Shown: piece after piece, positions 16,550 through 25,157 of the stretch
Numbering within the stretch: position 1 is the stretch's first letter
Layout: each line of letters begins with the position of its first letter
Source of the DNA: an uncultured Hungatella sp.
GTDB lineage: Bacteria > Bacillota > Clostridia > Lachnospirales > Lachnospiraceae
Assembly: GCA_949879025.1 (NCBI GenBank)
Contig: CATLBO010000018.1
Coordinates: 1 to 40,358, forward strand
Direction: 5' to 3'
DNA length: 40,358 bases
Notes under the pieces: generated by a model
The model's database searches: none
What the model was told of the DNA's origin: nothing
The model's input: only the letters and a program-made list of their open reading frames with translations
Position numbers and translations under genes: made by a program

Positions 16550-17722
16550 TCATAGGTTAGTGTCAATGGCTTCCTTTAGTTGTTTCATGGCCTGCCTGAG
16601 GACGCTTCGGGGGCAGGCTGCATTAAGGCGCATATAGCCGGTCAGGCTTCTTCCGAAAGTGCAGCCTTCATTTAACCCCAGCCTGGCCTTTTCAATCATA
16701 AATGTTCTTAAGGCTTCATTATCCATGTTAAGAGCCCGGCAGTCCAGCCACATGAGATAGGTGGCATCCGGTACATTTACCTTGATTTGAGGAATGTTTT
16801 CCTGGCAGAAGGACTTTACGTATTCAAAATTTCCATCCAGATATTCCAGAAGCTGCTCCAGCCATTCCTCGCCTTCATTAAATGCAGCCTCCATGGCAAC
16901 GGAACTGAATGCATTATTTCTGTGAATATCCATGTTCATCCAGAATCTGTCAAACCGAAGCTTGGTTTCCATATTGGGAAATACAGTAGTGGATGCCTGG
17001 ATGCCGGCCAGGTTAAATGTCTTTGTTCCTGAGATACAGCTTATAATGTTTCCTGCAATCTTCTGGGATACCATGGCTGTAGGCACATGCTTCTTTCCAT
17101 GAAAGATCAGGTCGGAATGGATTTCGTCAGAAACAAGAAGAACATGGTTGGCAATGCAGATTTCTGCCATTTTTTTAAGCTGATCCCTGGTCCATACAAT
17201 TCCAAGGGGATTGTGAGGACTGCATAGTAGGAAAATCTTTGCCTCCTTGGCTTTTCTTTCAAAGTCATCAAAATCTATGGTCCAACAGCCGTCTTTTTCT
17301 ACAAGCTGGTTTTCTAGTACTATCCGATCCCAGGCTTCCACCACATCATAAAATTCTGAGTATACGGGAGTCTGAATCATAACCTTGTCTCCTGGATTGC
17401 TGAAAATTTTTACGATGGCAGACAGAGCCGGAACCACGCCTAAAGACCAGCTAACAAGATTCTTGTCAATTTTCCAGCCGTTACGGCGCTCCTGCCAGCT
17501 GCAGATTGCCTCGAAATAGCTGTCAGGGCGGGATGTGTATCCCCATATGCCTTCCTCTGCCTTGGCTTTCATTGCATCAATAATTGGCTGAGCGGTTCTG
17601 AAGTCCATGTCTGCAACCCAAAGGGGGATGACGTCATTGGTCCCGAACTTTTTGATTCTCTCATCATATTTGGCGGCACGGTTGCCGCTGCGGTCAATGA
17701 CCTGATCAAAATCGTATTTCAT
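16550..17722 (-). CDS. MalY/PatB-type PLP C-S lyase/aminotransferase
   Basis: A 390-residue fold-type I PLP enzyme. The Schiff-base lysine is in SGTKTFNLAG near residue 233, the PLP-contacting aspartate is in VSDEIHSDL near 200-208, and SPHNPLG near 165 is the usual Asn-Pro motif. The N-terminal VIPLWVADMDF segment is characteristic of MalY/PatB cystathionine beta-lyases. These split cysteine, cystine or cystathionine to a thiol or sulfide, ammonia and pyruvate by way of aminoacrylate. It is first in the leftward operon, with a strong sigma-54 promoter about 60 bases upstream. Confidence 0.88.
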   Translation of the reverse strand: MKYDFDQVIDRSGNRAAKYDERIKKFGTNDVIPLWVADMDFRTAQPIIDAMKAKAEEGIWGYTSRPDSYFEAICSWQERRNGWKIDKNLVSWSLGVVPALSAIVKIFSNPGDKVMIQTPVYSEFYDVVEAWDRIVLENQLVEKDGCWTIDFDDFERKAKEAKIFLLCSPHNPLGIVWTRDQLKKMAEICIANHVLLVSDEIHSDLIFHGKKHVPTAMVSQKIAGNIISCISGTKTFNLAGIQASTTVFPNMETKLRFDRFWMNMDIHRNNAFSSVAMEAAFNEGEEWLEQLLEYLDGNFEYVKSFCQENIPQIKVNVPDATYLMWLDCRALNMDNEALRTFMIEKARLGLNEGCTFGRSLTGYMRLNAACPRSVLRQAMKQLKEAIDTNL

Positions 17723-17779
17723 GTTTTGGGCTCCTCTCTTTTTGTTTTAGCTATGTTTTGCGGTGATATTGTTATAAAA

Positions 17780-17796
17780 AGCAAGAAATGTGCCAA
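17780..17796 (-). promoter_or_regulatory. Sigma-54 (-24/-12) promoter for the C-S lyase operon
   Basis: Read on the minus strand this is TTGGCACATTTCTTGCT, a near-perfect match to the TTGGCAC-N5-TTGCT consensus with the GG and GC elements at the required ten-base spacing. It lies about 60 bases before the lyase start codon. Confidence 0.85.
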
Positions 17797-17923
17797 TTAT
17801 TTGAAAAGCAGCGGAAAAATACTTTTTTGATATTCTTCCTTAAATAAAAAAGAAAAGGGACAGAAATATTAAGGCGGGAAAGTACGATGAGGCTACAGAA
17901 TCGGGGATACAAAGCATTATATT

Positions 17924-17956
17924 TTAACCAATTAATAATAATTAATTAACCAATTA
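17924..17956. promoter_or_regulatory. Candidate enhancer sites, two TTAACCAATTA copies
   Basis: The 11-mer occurs at 17924-17934 and 17946-17956, 22 bases apart, so on nearly the same face of the helix. The pair lies about 130-175 bases from each of the two divergent sigma-54 promoters, the usual distance for an enhancer-binding protein. Similar copies precede the cysteine desulfidase gene. Confidence 0.45.
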
Positions 17957-18089
17957 TACAGGTAAAAACAAAATTCAATGATCTAAGCGCCATTGTCTGT
18001 GGACAGAAAAAACATACAATTTATATCATTCACCAAAAGGCACAATGATTTAAGGGTGTGGAATGGTATGGAAATAATCAGGCTGTACA

Positions 18090-18106
18090 TTGGCTTATTA
18101 TTTGCT
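18090..18106 (+). promoter_or_regulatory. Sigma-54 (-24/-12) promoter for the reductase-rhodanese gene
   Basis: TTGGCTTATTATTTGCT keeps the GG and GC elements with correct spacing and the TTGCT box, though it departs from the consensus just after TTGGC. It is about 90 bases upstream of the start codon at 18199. Confidence 0.7.
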
Positions 18107-18198
18107 GTATATTATAAACAGTACACTGAGGTGTATACGGCTATTTGATAAATAGCTGGATTCTGCAACTGACAGATACAAAAGGAAAGGAGAATACC

Positions 18199-19905
18199 AT
18201 GGGAAGAAAGATTGTTATTGTAGGCGGAGTGGCAGGAGGCGCTTCTGCGGCTGCTCGGATCAGAAGATTGGATGCAGCTGCCCGGATTATTATGTTTGAG
18301 AGGGGAGAGCATGTTTCGTTTTCCAATTGCTGCCTTCCTTATCATTTAAGTGGTGCTGTTGAAAATAGCGACAGCCTTGTGATGATGAGTCCGGACCGGT
18401 TTGCAAAACAGTATGACATAGAAGCGCGGGTACAAAGCGAAGTGACAGAGATCCGTCTTGAAGAAAAGAAAGTGACAGTGCATGATCTGGTATCAGGTGA
18501 CTGCTATGAAGAGGAATACGACAAACTGATTTTGGCCCCGGGAGCTAATCCGATTATGCCTAAAAGCATAAAAGGAATCCAGCAAAAGCACGTATTTTCC
18601 GTGCGGAATGTAACAGATATTAAGGCTCTGAAACAGTATATTGATGCGAAAGGCGCAAAAAGGGCTGCGGTAGTAGGCGGCGGATTTATTGGCCTGGAGG
18701 TAGCGGAGAACCTTAAAATGGCAGGGCTTTCTGTGGCTCTTATAGAAGGAAGCAGCCAGATTATGGCGCCGTTTGATTATGATATGGTTCAGACTCTCCA
18801 TAAGGAAATGATGGATTGCGGAATAGAGCTTTATTTGTCGTCCGCGCTGACAGAGGTAAAGGAAAACACCATTGTAATAATGCGGCAGAACGGTGAGAAA
18901 ATGGTTGATGCAGATGTTGTTGTCATGTCCATTGGGGTGACTCCGGAGACCGCACTGGCCCAAAAAGCAGGCCTTGCAATAGGGGAGACCGGGGGGATAC
19001 TGGTTAACAAGAATTATCAGACTTCCAATCCTGATATTTACGCCGTTGGAGATGCGATCCAGGGATACAGCCGTTTGCTGCACCGGCCTGGGCGCCTGGC
19101 TTTGGCAGGCCCCGCACAGCGGCAGGCCAGGACGGCAGCGAACCATATTTGCGGCGGACAAGGCAGAAACCAGGGATACATCGGCTCTTCCTGCATCCGG
19201 CTTTTTGGCCGGAATGCGGCTTGTACAGGGCTGAACGAAAAGACGGCGAAAGAAGCAGGGATTCCCTTCGATTTTGCTTATGTAATTGCGCCGGATAAAG
19301 TGGGACTGATGCCAGACAGCAATTATATGAACTTTAAACTGATTTTCGAAGTACCTACAGGGCGCATTCTCGGAGCACAGGCAATTGGAAAAGGGAATGT
19401 AGATAAAAGGATTGACGTAATAGCCGCTATGATAACCATGGGAGGAACATTGGAAGACTTAAAAGAACTGGAACTGTGTTATTCTCCGGTTTTTGGCACT
19501 GCAAAGGATGTGGTAAATCAGGCGGCCCTTGTAGGAATGAACCTGCTTAACGGATGCTACCGCCAGGTTCCGGTGACTGCTGTGCGGCAGCTGGTAGAAT
19601 CAGGAGCATGCATTATAGACGTAAGGGAAGAACATGAATTCCAGGCAGGGCATCTGAAAGGTGCTAAAAATATTCCTTTAAGCCAGCTCCGCCAGAGAAT
19701 GGATGAAATTCCAGTAGACGTGCCAGTGTATCTGCACTGCCGTACAGGACAGCGCAGCTACAATGCAATCTGCTGTCTTCAGGGCCATGGATATAAGAAT
19801 CTGTGGAACATTTCCGGCTCTTTCCTGGGTGTCAGCCTATATGAATATTTTAATGATAAAGTTCAGGACAGAATGCCTGTGGTAACGGAATATAATTTTA
19901 AATAG
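18199..19905 (+). CDS. CoA-disulfide/persulfide reductase with rhodanese domain
   Basis: A 568-residue fusion. Residues 1-445 are a pyridine-nucleotide-disulfide oxidoreductase: an FAD loop GGVAGGASAAAR near 9-20, the single active-site cysteine in SFSNCCLPY at 40-48 (Cys44), an NAD loop VVGGGFIGLE near 175, and DIYAVGDA near 296. Residues about 465-555 are a rhodanese domain with catalytic Cys514 in HCRTGQRS. Such enzymes reduce CoA disulfide, CoA persulfide or polysulfide with NAD(P)H, and the rhodanese part passes sulfane sulfur to the flavin domain. AAAGGAG fixes the ATG at 18199. The sigma-54 promoter and neighbours point to a role in handling sulfur released by cysteine breakdown. Confidence 0.93.
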   Translation: MGRKIVIVGGVAGGASAAARIRRLDAAARIIMFERGEHVSFSNCCLPYHLSGAVENSDSLVMMSPDRFAKQYDIEARVQSEVTEIRLEEKKVTVHDLVSGDCYEEEYDKLILAPGANPIMPKSIKGIQQKHVFSVRNVTDIKALKQYIDAKGAKRAAVVGGGFIGLEVAENLKMAGLSVALIEGSSQIMAPFDYDMVQTLHKEMMDCGIELYLSSALTEVKENTIVIMRQNGEKMVDADVVVMSIGVTPETALAQKAGLAIGETGGILVNKNYQTSNPDIYAVGDAIQGYSRLLHRPGRLALAGPAQRQARTAANHICGGQGRNQGYIGSSCIRLFGRNAACTGLNEKTAKEAGIPFDFAYVIAPDKVGLMPDSNYMNFKLIFEVPTGRILGAQAIGKGNVDKRIDVIAAMITMGGTLEDLKELELCYSPVFGTAKDVVNQAALVGMNLLNGCYRQVPVTAVRQLVESGACIIDVREEHEFQAGHLKGAKNIPLSQLRQRMDEIPVDVPVYLHCRTGQRSYNAICCLQGHGYKNLWNISGSFLGVSLYEYFNDKVQDRMPVVTEYNFK

Positions 19906-19928
19906 GCAGAAATCGTTTTTCATCTGAA

Positions 19929-22007
19929 TCAGGGAATATCTGAATGCCTCTCCCACAGCTTACGGCCTTCCAAAGTCAGCCGGCTGCCGCCTCGCCCCCG
20001 GCTGATTCTGGCAAGGCCTTTTTCTGACATTTCTGTCAGGATATTCCGCACTTCCTGCTGCGATAGAGGGAGGAAACACTCTCTGGCTTTGGCCAGCAGC
20101 TTTTCTCTTCCGACGAAACATCCCTGCTGAGACGCTTCATAAAGCTGCTCCAGGACAAACCAAAAGGCTTCCGTATAGACGCCTCCCTGTTTTTGGATAA
20201 GATTGTTCTTGCCAGGTGATGCCATAACAGGACGAAGGCAAGACTGACTGTGCTTTAATACAGTAGGAGGAAGATCCTCCAAGGCAATGTGCTCATGTCC
20301 AGTGTATATAAAATATTCTACCACATTGCGCAGTTCCCGTATATTGCCTGGCCAGGAATATTCTTTCAGGAATTTGTGTACGGAATCGGTCAGATCAAAT
20401 TGTCCCCCAAGCTCATTTTTAAAATGTTCTATCAGCAGAAACATATCATCATCCCTGCCTGCCAAAGAAGGAATCATAATAGGAAGCGTATTCAGCCGGT
20501 AGTATAAATCCCGGCGGAAGTCTCCTTCTTCCACTTTCTGCTCCAGAGATTCGTTGGTTGCAGCTACAATACGCACATCAATGCTAATAAGGCGGCTGCC
20601 TCCTACCCGCATAATTTCCCGCTCCTGCAGCACTCTTAAAAGTTTTACCTGCAGCAAGGGGCTCATGCCTTCCACTTCATCTAAAAACAGGGTTCCCCTG
20701 TGAGATAATTCCAGAAGACCTGGTCTTCCGCCCTTCTTCGCTCCCGTAAAAGCGCCTTCCTCGTATCCGAAGAGCTCGCTTTCCAGAAGATTCTCAGGAA
20801 AGGCAGCCACATTGATGGCAACAAAAGGTTCCTTTGCCCTTCTGGAAGCCTGATGCAGGGCATGGGCAAACAATTCCTTGCCAGTACCTGTTTCGCCGAT
20901 GAGAAGCACTGGGCTTTCACTTACAGCCATTCGCTTCAGAATCTCTTTGGACTTAATGATTGCCTGGGAATTGCCGATAATATCATGGAAGCCATATTTA
21001 GCATAATGGCCTTTATGTAAAAGCTGTTTTCTCAATTCGCTTTGGCGCATTTCCATGTCATTAAATCTCTGAAGTATGGCAAAAGCCCCAATGCAGGCAT
21101 CCTGCCGCAGCACAGGAACCACTTCTGCGCTGATGTTAACACCATGGATCTTGATTACCTGGGCCTCGGTGCGTTTTTTTTCTTTCATGCATTTGGAAAA
21201 GTCAATATATGGGAATACTTTTTCACATCGTTTTCCCATAATCAGTGAACTGCTTACCTTGGTAATCTCTTCCGCATGATGGCTGCAGGCAAAAATTTCA
21301 CCGCATTCGTTTACTCCGATGACGCCCTCCTCCAAGATCTCCATTAGAATATGGAACTGGCTTTCCAGACGGATAGATTTAGCGAACATTTGGTCAAAGC
21401 TGTAGTTATTGGTAGCTATGGAGCGGAAATATTTCTGGAAAGGCTCCGTCTCCAGCAGATATTCCAATTCCAGACGCAGGGCAATCTCTATCATCATGCC
21501 GGACGTGCAGGGGCGCTGCCCTAAGTTGATCTTTGTTTCTATTTCCTCAGGAACATAACGCATTTCATCAGGTGTTACTGCTATATGGACATCTTTCTCC
21601 AGCACGGCTCCGGGGTAAAATGGGATCAGTTGGATGTGGTTAATTCCAAACTGATTCAGCTGGGTGATGGCCTCCCGAGCCATGGTTTGCGTCATGTTTA
21701 CAAACAGTACTTTGGTTCCCCTTGAAAGTTCTTTCAATTTTCTAAGCTCACTCCAGCGGAAGGATACTTCCACAGCCATAGTTTGACAGTCCATGGGAAT
21801 GTGCCGTGCCACCTCCTCAGCAGAACCGTATGCGTCTGTGGAAACAACAAACAGATCGGCCCGGGGAAGAACGCCCATGGCGGAACCATCCAACACATTA
21901 TATACAGATATATCTGCATATGCTCCAAACAGGCTTTTCACTTCCCTGCCATAGGATTCACCTGCCCTTGGGTCCAGGCTTACAATAGAAATACGCTTTT
22001 TTTTCAT
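19929..22007 (-). CDS. Sigma-54-dependent enhancer-binding regulator of the sulfur module
   Basis: A 692-residue activator. Residues 1-185 are an unrecognised sensory domain, about 215-325 is PAS-like, and about 342-575 is the AAA+ domain with Walker A GETGTGKE (371-378), the sigma-54-contacting GAFTGA loop (418-423), Walker B and the GNIRELRN block. The C-terminus, residues 605-692, looks like a winged helix rather than the usual Fis-type HTH. GGAG six bases before the ATG at 22007 decides the start. It is flanked by operons with sigma-54 promoters and by rpoN, so it very probably activates them. The arrangement resembles the cdsR-cdsB pair described in C. difficile; orthology is not proven. 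Confidence 0.92.
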   Translation of the reverse strand: MKKKRISIVSLDPRAGESYGREVKSLFGAYADISVYNVLDGSAMGVLPRADLFVVSTDAYGSAEEVARHIPMDCQTMAVEVSFRWSELRKLKELSRGTKVLFVNMTQTMAREAITQLNQFGINHIQLIPFYPGAVLEKDVHIAVTPDEMRYVPEEIETKINLGQRPCTSGMMIEIALRLELEYLLETEPFQKYFRSIATNNYSFDQMFAKSIRLESQFHILMEILEEGVIGVNECGEIFACSHHAEEITKVSSSLIMGKRCEKVFPYIDFSKCMKEKKRTEAQVIKIHGVNISAEVVPVLRQDACIGAFAILQRFNDMEMRQSELRKQLLHKGHYAKYGFHDIIGNSQAIIKSKEILKRMAVSESPVLLIGETGTGKELFAHALHQASRRAKEPFVAINVAAFPENLLESELFGYEEGAFTGAKKGGRPGLLELSHRGTLFLDEVEGMSPLLQVKLLRVLQEREIMRVGGSRLISIDVRIVAATNESLEQKVEEGDFRRDLYYRLNTLPIMIPSLAGRDDDMFLLIEHFKNELGGQFDLTDSVHKFLKEYSWPGNIRELRNVVEYFIYTGHEHIALEDLPPTVLKHSQSCLRPVMASPGKNNLIQKQGGVYTEAFWFVLEQLYEASQQGCFVGREKLLAKARECFLPLSQQEVRNILTEMSEKGLARISRGRGGSRLTLEGRKLWERHSDIP

Positions 22008-22020
22008 AGATTTCTCCAAT

Positions 22021-22044
22021 TCAACCATTTATTTTAACCATTTT
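22021..22044. promoter_or_regulatory. Candidate enhancer sites upstream of the desulfidase gene
   Basis: TCAACCATTTA at 22021-22031 and TTAACCATTTT at 22034-22044 are 13 bases apart. They lie about 90-110 bases before the sigma-54 promoter at 22131 and just outside the regulator start. They resemble the pair at 17924-17956, giving a loose consensus TYAACCAWTTW. Their place next to the regulator gene would also allow autoregulation. Confidence 0.45.
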
Positions 22045-22130
22045 GTCACAATTTCACTGAGAATGCAATAGCCTTTACGATTTTGGAAAATAAAAAGAGA
22101 GAAAAGACACATTTCTATAGAGAATTATTT

Positions 22131-22147
22131 TTGGCATGATTTTTGCT
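22131..22147 (+). promoter_or_regulatory. Sigma-54 (-24/-12) promoter for the cysteine desulfidase gene
   Basis: TTGGCATGATTTTTGCT matches the TTGGCAC-N5-TTGCT consensus with a single change in the upstream element and correct spacing. Transcription would begin close to 22160, leaving a leader of about 35 bases before the ATG at 22194. Confidence 0.85.
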
Positions 22148-22193
22148 TTATAAAAAATTAGAAAACTTTACACATAAGAGAGGAGATATTCGT

Positions 22194-23480
22194 ATGATTA
22201 CCAAAACAGAATTGTTAACGCTGCTCCGCCAAGAAGTAGTTCCCGCCCTTGGCTGTACGGAGCCGGTATGTGTGGCTCTTGCCGCTGCTGATGCTTACCA
22301 TGCCATCGGAGGGGACATTGTTTCCATTAAAGTGGAGGTCAACCCTGGAATTTATAAAAACGGCATGAGTGTGGGCATCCCCGGATTTGACCGGGTAGGG
22401 CTTAAGTATGCAGCCGCCTTGGGGGCCTGTCTTGGCAATCCCCAGAAAAGCCTTCAGCTTTTAGAAGACATTAATGAGGAAGTTTCCAAAAAAGCCGTTG
22501 AACTTGCGGAAGCCCACCATGTTATTGTCATGATTAACCATAATGAAACACAGCTTTATGCAAGGGCGGAGATTATCACTACTGCCGGAATCGGGATCAG
22601 CGAAATACGGAATACCCATGCCAATATTATTCTGACCAAGAGAAACCATGAAGTTCTTCTGGAAAAGGAGTATGCAGTTACTTCCAATGACGAAATTCAT
22701 CAGAAGCTTATGGAAATGTCTGTGGCAGAAATCAAAGAGATCGTGGATCAGTGCAGTGAGGATGAACTGGCTTACATGACTGAAGGCGTAGAGATGAACG
22801 GGAAACTGGCAGATTACGGTTTAAAGAATTCGGTAGGAATCGGAATTGCATCTGCGCTTCAGAAACAGCTGGAGTCAGATACCATGGGAAACAATCTGTT
22901 CAGCCGTACTATGGTGCGGGTGGCAAGCAGCGCAGAGGGGCGTATGAGCGGCTGTCCATACACGGTTATGAGCAGCGCAGGCAGCGGAAATCATGGCCTG
23001 ACAGCTGTTCTGCCTGTAGTGGAGATGGCAGAATATGTCCATGCATCTAATGAGCAATTGGTAAAAGCGCTTGCATTTTCCCATGCCCTGAATGTGTACA
23101 TAAAATCTTTTACAGGAAAGCTGTCTGCCACCTGCGGCTGCGGAGTGTCGGCTGCTACTGCCGCTTCTGCAGCTATGGTCTGGCTTCTTGGCGGAAATGA
23201 CGTCCAGATTGGAAATGCCATTATTAACATGAGCGGAAACCTTACAGGGATGGTTTGCGACGGCGGAAAAATCGGCTGCGCTTTAAAACTTGCAACAGCG
23301 GCCAATGCGGCTATGATGTCTGCTTACCTTGCCATATCAGACGTGGTCCTTCAGGGGACAGATGGTATCTGCGGATTTACGCCAGAAGAATCTATCCGCA
23401 ATATGGGAAAGGTAAGCAGCCCGGGAATGCTGCAGACCGATCACACAATTTTGGACATTATGATGGAAAAAGACTGCTGA
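22194..23480 (+). CDS. cdsB: L-cysteine desulfidase (UPF0597/CyuA family)
   Basis: A 428-residue iron-sulfur enzyme of the serine dehydratase alpha/UPF0597 group (CdsB in C. difficile, CyuA/YhaM in E. coli). It converts L-cysteine to pyruvate, ammonia and hydrogen sulfide. The N-terminal block [16 protein letters not shown] near 18-33 carries one conserved cysteine. Further conserved cysteines lie in SGCPY near 265, in [17 protein letters not shown] near 320 and in [12 protein letters not shown] near 357-368, as expected for a 4Fe-4S site. GAGGAG before the ATG at 22194 fixes the start and places it after the sigma-54 promoter. A strong terminator follows at once, so the gene is monocistronic. 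Confidence 0.93.
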   Translation: MITKTELLTLLRQEVVPALGCTEPVCVALAAADAYHAIGGDIVSIKVEVNPGIYKNGMSVGIPGFDRVGLKYAAALGACLGNPQKSLQLLEDINEEVSKKAVELAEAHHVIVMINHNETQLYARAEIITTAGIGISEIRNTHANIILTKRNHEVLLEKEYAVTSNDEIHQKLMEMSVAEIKEIVDQCSEDELAYMTEGVEMNGKLADYGLKNSVGIGIASALQKQLESDTMGNNLFSRTMVRVASSAEGRMSGCPYTVMSSAGSGNHGLTAVLPVVEMAEYVHASNEQLVKALAFSHALNVYIKSFTGKLSATCGCGVSAATAASAAMVWLLGGNDVQIGNAIINMSGNLTGMVCDGGKIGCALKLATAANAAMMSAYLAISDVVLQGTDGICGFTPEESIRNMGKVSSPGMLQTDHTILDIMMEKDC

Positions 23481-23481
23481 T

Positions 23482-23518
23482 AAAAAGCGGCTTCCGATAC
23501 TGACGGAAGCCGCTTTTT
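23482..23518. terminator. Bidirectional intrinsic terminator
   Basis: A perfect 15-base inverted repeat (23482-23496 and 23504-23518), with A-tract on one side and T-tract on the other, lies between the convergent cysteine desulfidase and rpoN genes. It should stop transcription in both directions. Confidence 0.92.
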
Positions 23519-23530
23519 ATCAGAATATCA

Positions 23531-24877
23531 TTACAGAAGCAATGCCCTCTGCCTGGAGTCCGGTATATTCATCTGAATTCGGTATTTTGCCACAGCTCTT
23601 CTGGAGACAGAGATGCCTTGGCCTGCCAGCTTTTCTGCCAGCTTTTGGTCGCTGAGAGGTTTTTTACCTTCCGCAGCAATGGCGGCACGAATTCGCTCTT
23701 TAATATTTTCCGGAGAAATACCTTCATGCCCTCCATCTTTTGAAATAGCTGGTGTAAACAGGGCTTTAAGGGGTACAGTCTTTTTATATTGTACATATTT
23801 TCCCTTAATGGCACGGCTTACAGTAGATGCATGGAGCCCCAGATCCTCTGCAATATCTTCCAGCCCCATAGGAGCCAGTGGACCTTTTAGCTCAAAATAA
23901 TTCTCCTGCCGTTTCAAGATGGCGTCTATAATACGGACAATGGTTTTTCTCCTTTGTTCTACACAGCTGATAACAAATCTTGCGCGCTCCAGCCGTTCTT
24001 TAAAATATGCTGTCAGTTCCGGGTCAGTGGACTGCTCCATCATGCCCATATAATAGTCGCTGTATTTATAATCTCCCATCCACTGGTCATTGATTTCCAC
24101 AATCCATCTTCCCCCTGGCCGGGATACCAGAATATCCGGCACTACGTAGGAGGCTTCGGCCCGCTGGATATCCATAATGGGACGGGGATTCAGGCTTCCG
24201 ATTAAGTGGATGTATTCTTTTACCTTGATGGTGGATATCCCAAGGCTTCGGGATATGGCACCAATCTGCCCGCTTACCAGATGGGCCAGATGTTCCCTTA
24301 AAAGAAGGAACAGAGTTTCGTCCTCAATGGCTCGTTCTTCCAATTGCCTGATAAGGCATTCAGCCAGATTAGGGGAGAAGATACCTACAGGCTCCAGTTC
24401 CCGCAGCACGGCAAGGCACTGAGAAAGCTCTTCCTTTCCATACCCGGATGTTTCAGAAATCTCCTCAATATCGTGGGTGAAAAAACCCTTTTCATCCAGA
24501 CAGTCTATAAGATACCCCATAATCTTCCACTGGCGTTTGGAGTAGTCGTTCCAGTTAAGCTGCCCAAGGAGATTTTCTTTTAAAGAACTTCCCTTTTTGG
24601 CAGACAATTCTCTTCGATAGGGTTCGTCCCCGTCAGGATTACCCGGATGCTGATCCGCATAGGCGGTTTCTGATTCACTGTCAGAAAATTTTTCAATGCT
24701 TGTCATGATTTCGTTTTCTTTGTGTTCCGCATTTTCCAACATTGGATTTTCTAGATATTCATTTACCATAAAGTCTTCCAGTTCCTGGTTGGTAAACGCC
24801 AGAATATTTAAGGCCTGAACCTGATTTGGAGACAGGGATTGTTTTTGCTCGGCTGCTATGTAACTGTTTAAATCCAT
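23531..24877 (-). CDS. rpoN: RNA polymerase sigma-54 factor RpoN (SigL)
   Basis: A 448-residue sigma-54. Residues 1-45 are the glutamine/leucine-rich activator-interacting region I. An acidic region II follows, then the core-binding domain, an HTH near LHASTVSRAIKGKY, and the RpoN box SRRAVAKYR near 425-433, close to ARRTVAKYR. It recognises the three -24/-12 promoters seen upstream. AGGAG before the ATG at 24877 was preferred to an earlier frame start at 24979. That rpoN lies beside its activator and target genes suggests cysteine catabolism is a main use of sigma-54 in this organism. Confidence 0.95.
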   Translation of the reverse strand: MDLNSYIAAEQKQSLSPNQVQALNILAFTNQELEDFMVNEYLENPMLENAEHKENEIMTSIEKFSDSESETAYADQHPGNPDGDEPYRRELSAKKGSSLKENLLGQLNWNDYSKRQWKIMGYLIDCLDEKGFFTHDIEEISETSGYGKEELSQCLAVLRELEPVGIFSPNLAECLIRQLEERAIEDETLFLLLREHLAHLVSGQIGAISRSLGISTIKVKEYIHLIGSLNPRPIMDIQRAEASYVVPDILVSRPGGRWIVEINDQWMGDYKYSDYYMGMMEQSTDPELTAYFKERLERARFVISCVEQRRKTIVRIIDAILKRQENYFELKGPLAPMGLEDIAEDLGLHASTVSRAIKGKYVQYKKTVPLKALFTPAISKDGGHEGISPENIKERIRAAIAAEGKKPLSDQKLAEKLAGQGISVSRRAVAKYRIQMNIPDSRQRALLL

Positions 24878-24932
24878 GGGACTCTCCTTTTGCATATGAT
24901 GTATTTTTTCGATATGTGTGGAATTTAGTTTT

Positions 24933-24961
24933 AGTTTACACTTTTTTCTTATTTTATTCAA
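24933..24961 (-). promoter_or_regulatory. Sigma-70-type promoter of rpoN
   Basis: On the minus strand, TTGAAT (24956-24961), a 17-base spacer and TAAACT (24933-24938) form a plausible vegetative promoter about 55 bases before the rpoN start. Confidence 0.45.
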
Positions 24962-25157
24962 TATTTTTATTAATTGCAATGAAAAAAATGAGGAAGTGCA
25001 AAAACACTATGTGCATAATTAACACAGTAGGGTTTTCAGGCGATAGCGGTATTAAGAGATATTTTTGCCGCAATGGCTGCAGGAGGCCTTGTTGAAGACA
25101 GGGAAAAGTATTATAATGGGGCATAGAAATGGCAGAAGAATGGAAAGGAACGGTTTT

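Larger units (their letters stand above)
17723..18198. other. Divergent regulatory region of the sulfur module
   Basis: No gene is seen in these 476 bases. The region carries a minus-strand -24/-12 promoter at 17780-17796, a plus-strand one at 18090-18106, and two copies of TTAACCAATTA between them. It also holds a small palindrome, TCTGTGGACAGA, at 17996-18007. Its AT-rich centre would suit DNA bending between activator and promoter. Confidence 0.65.
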
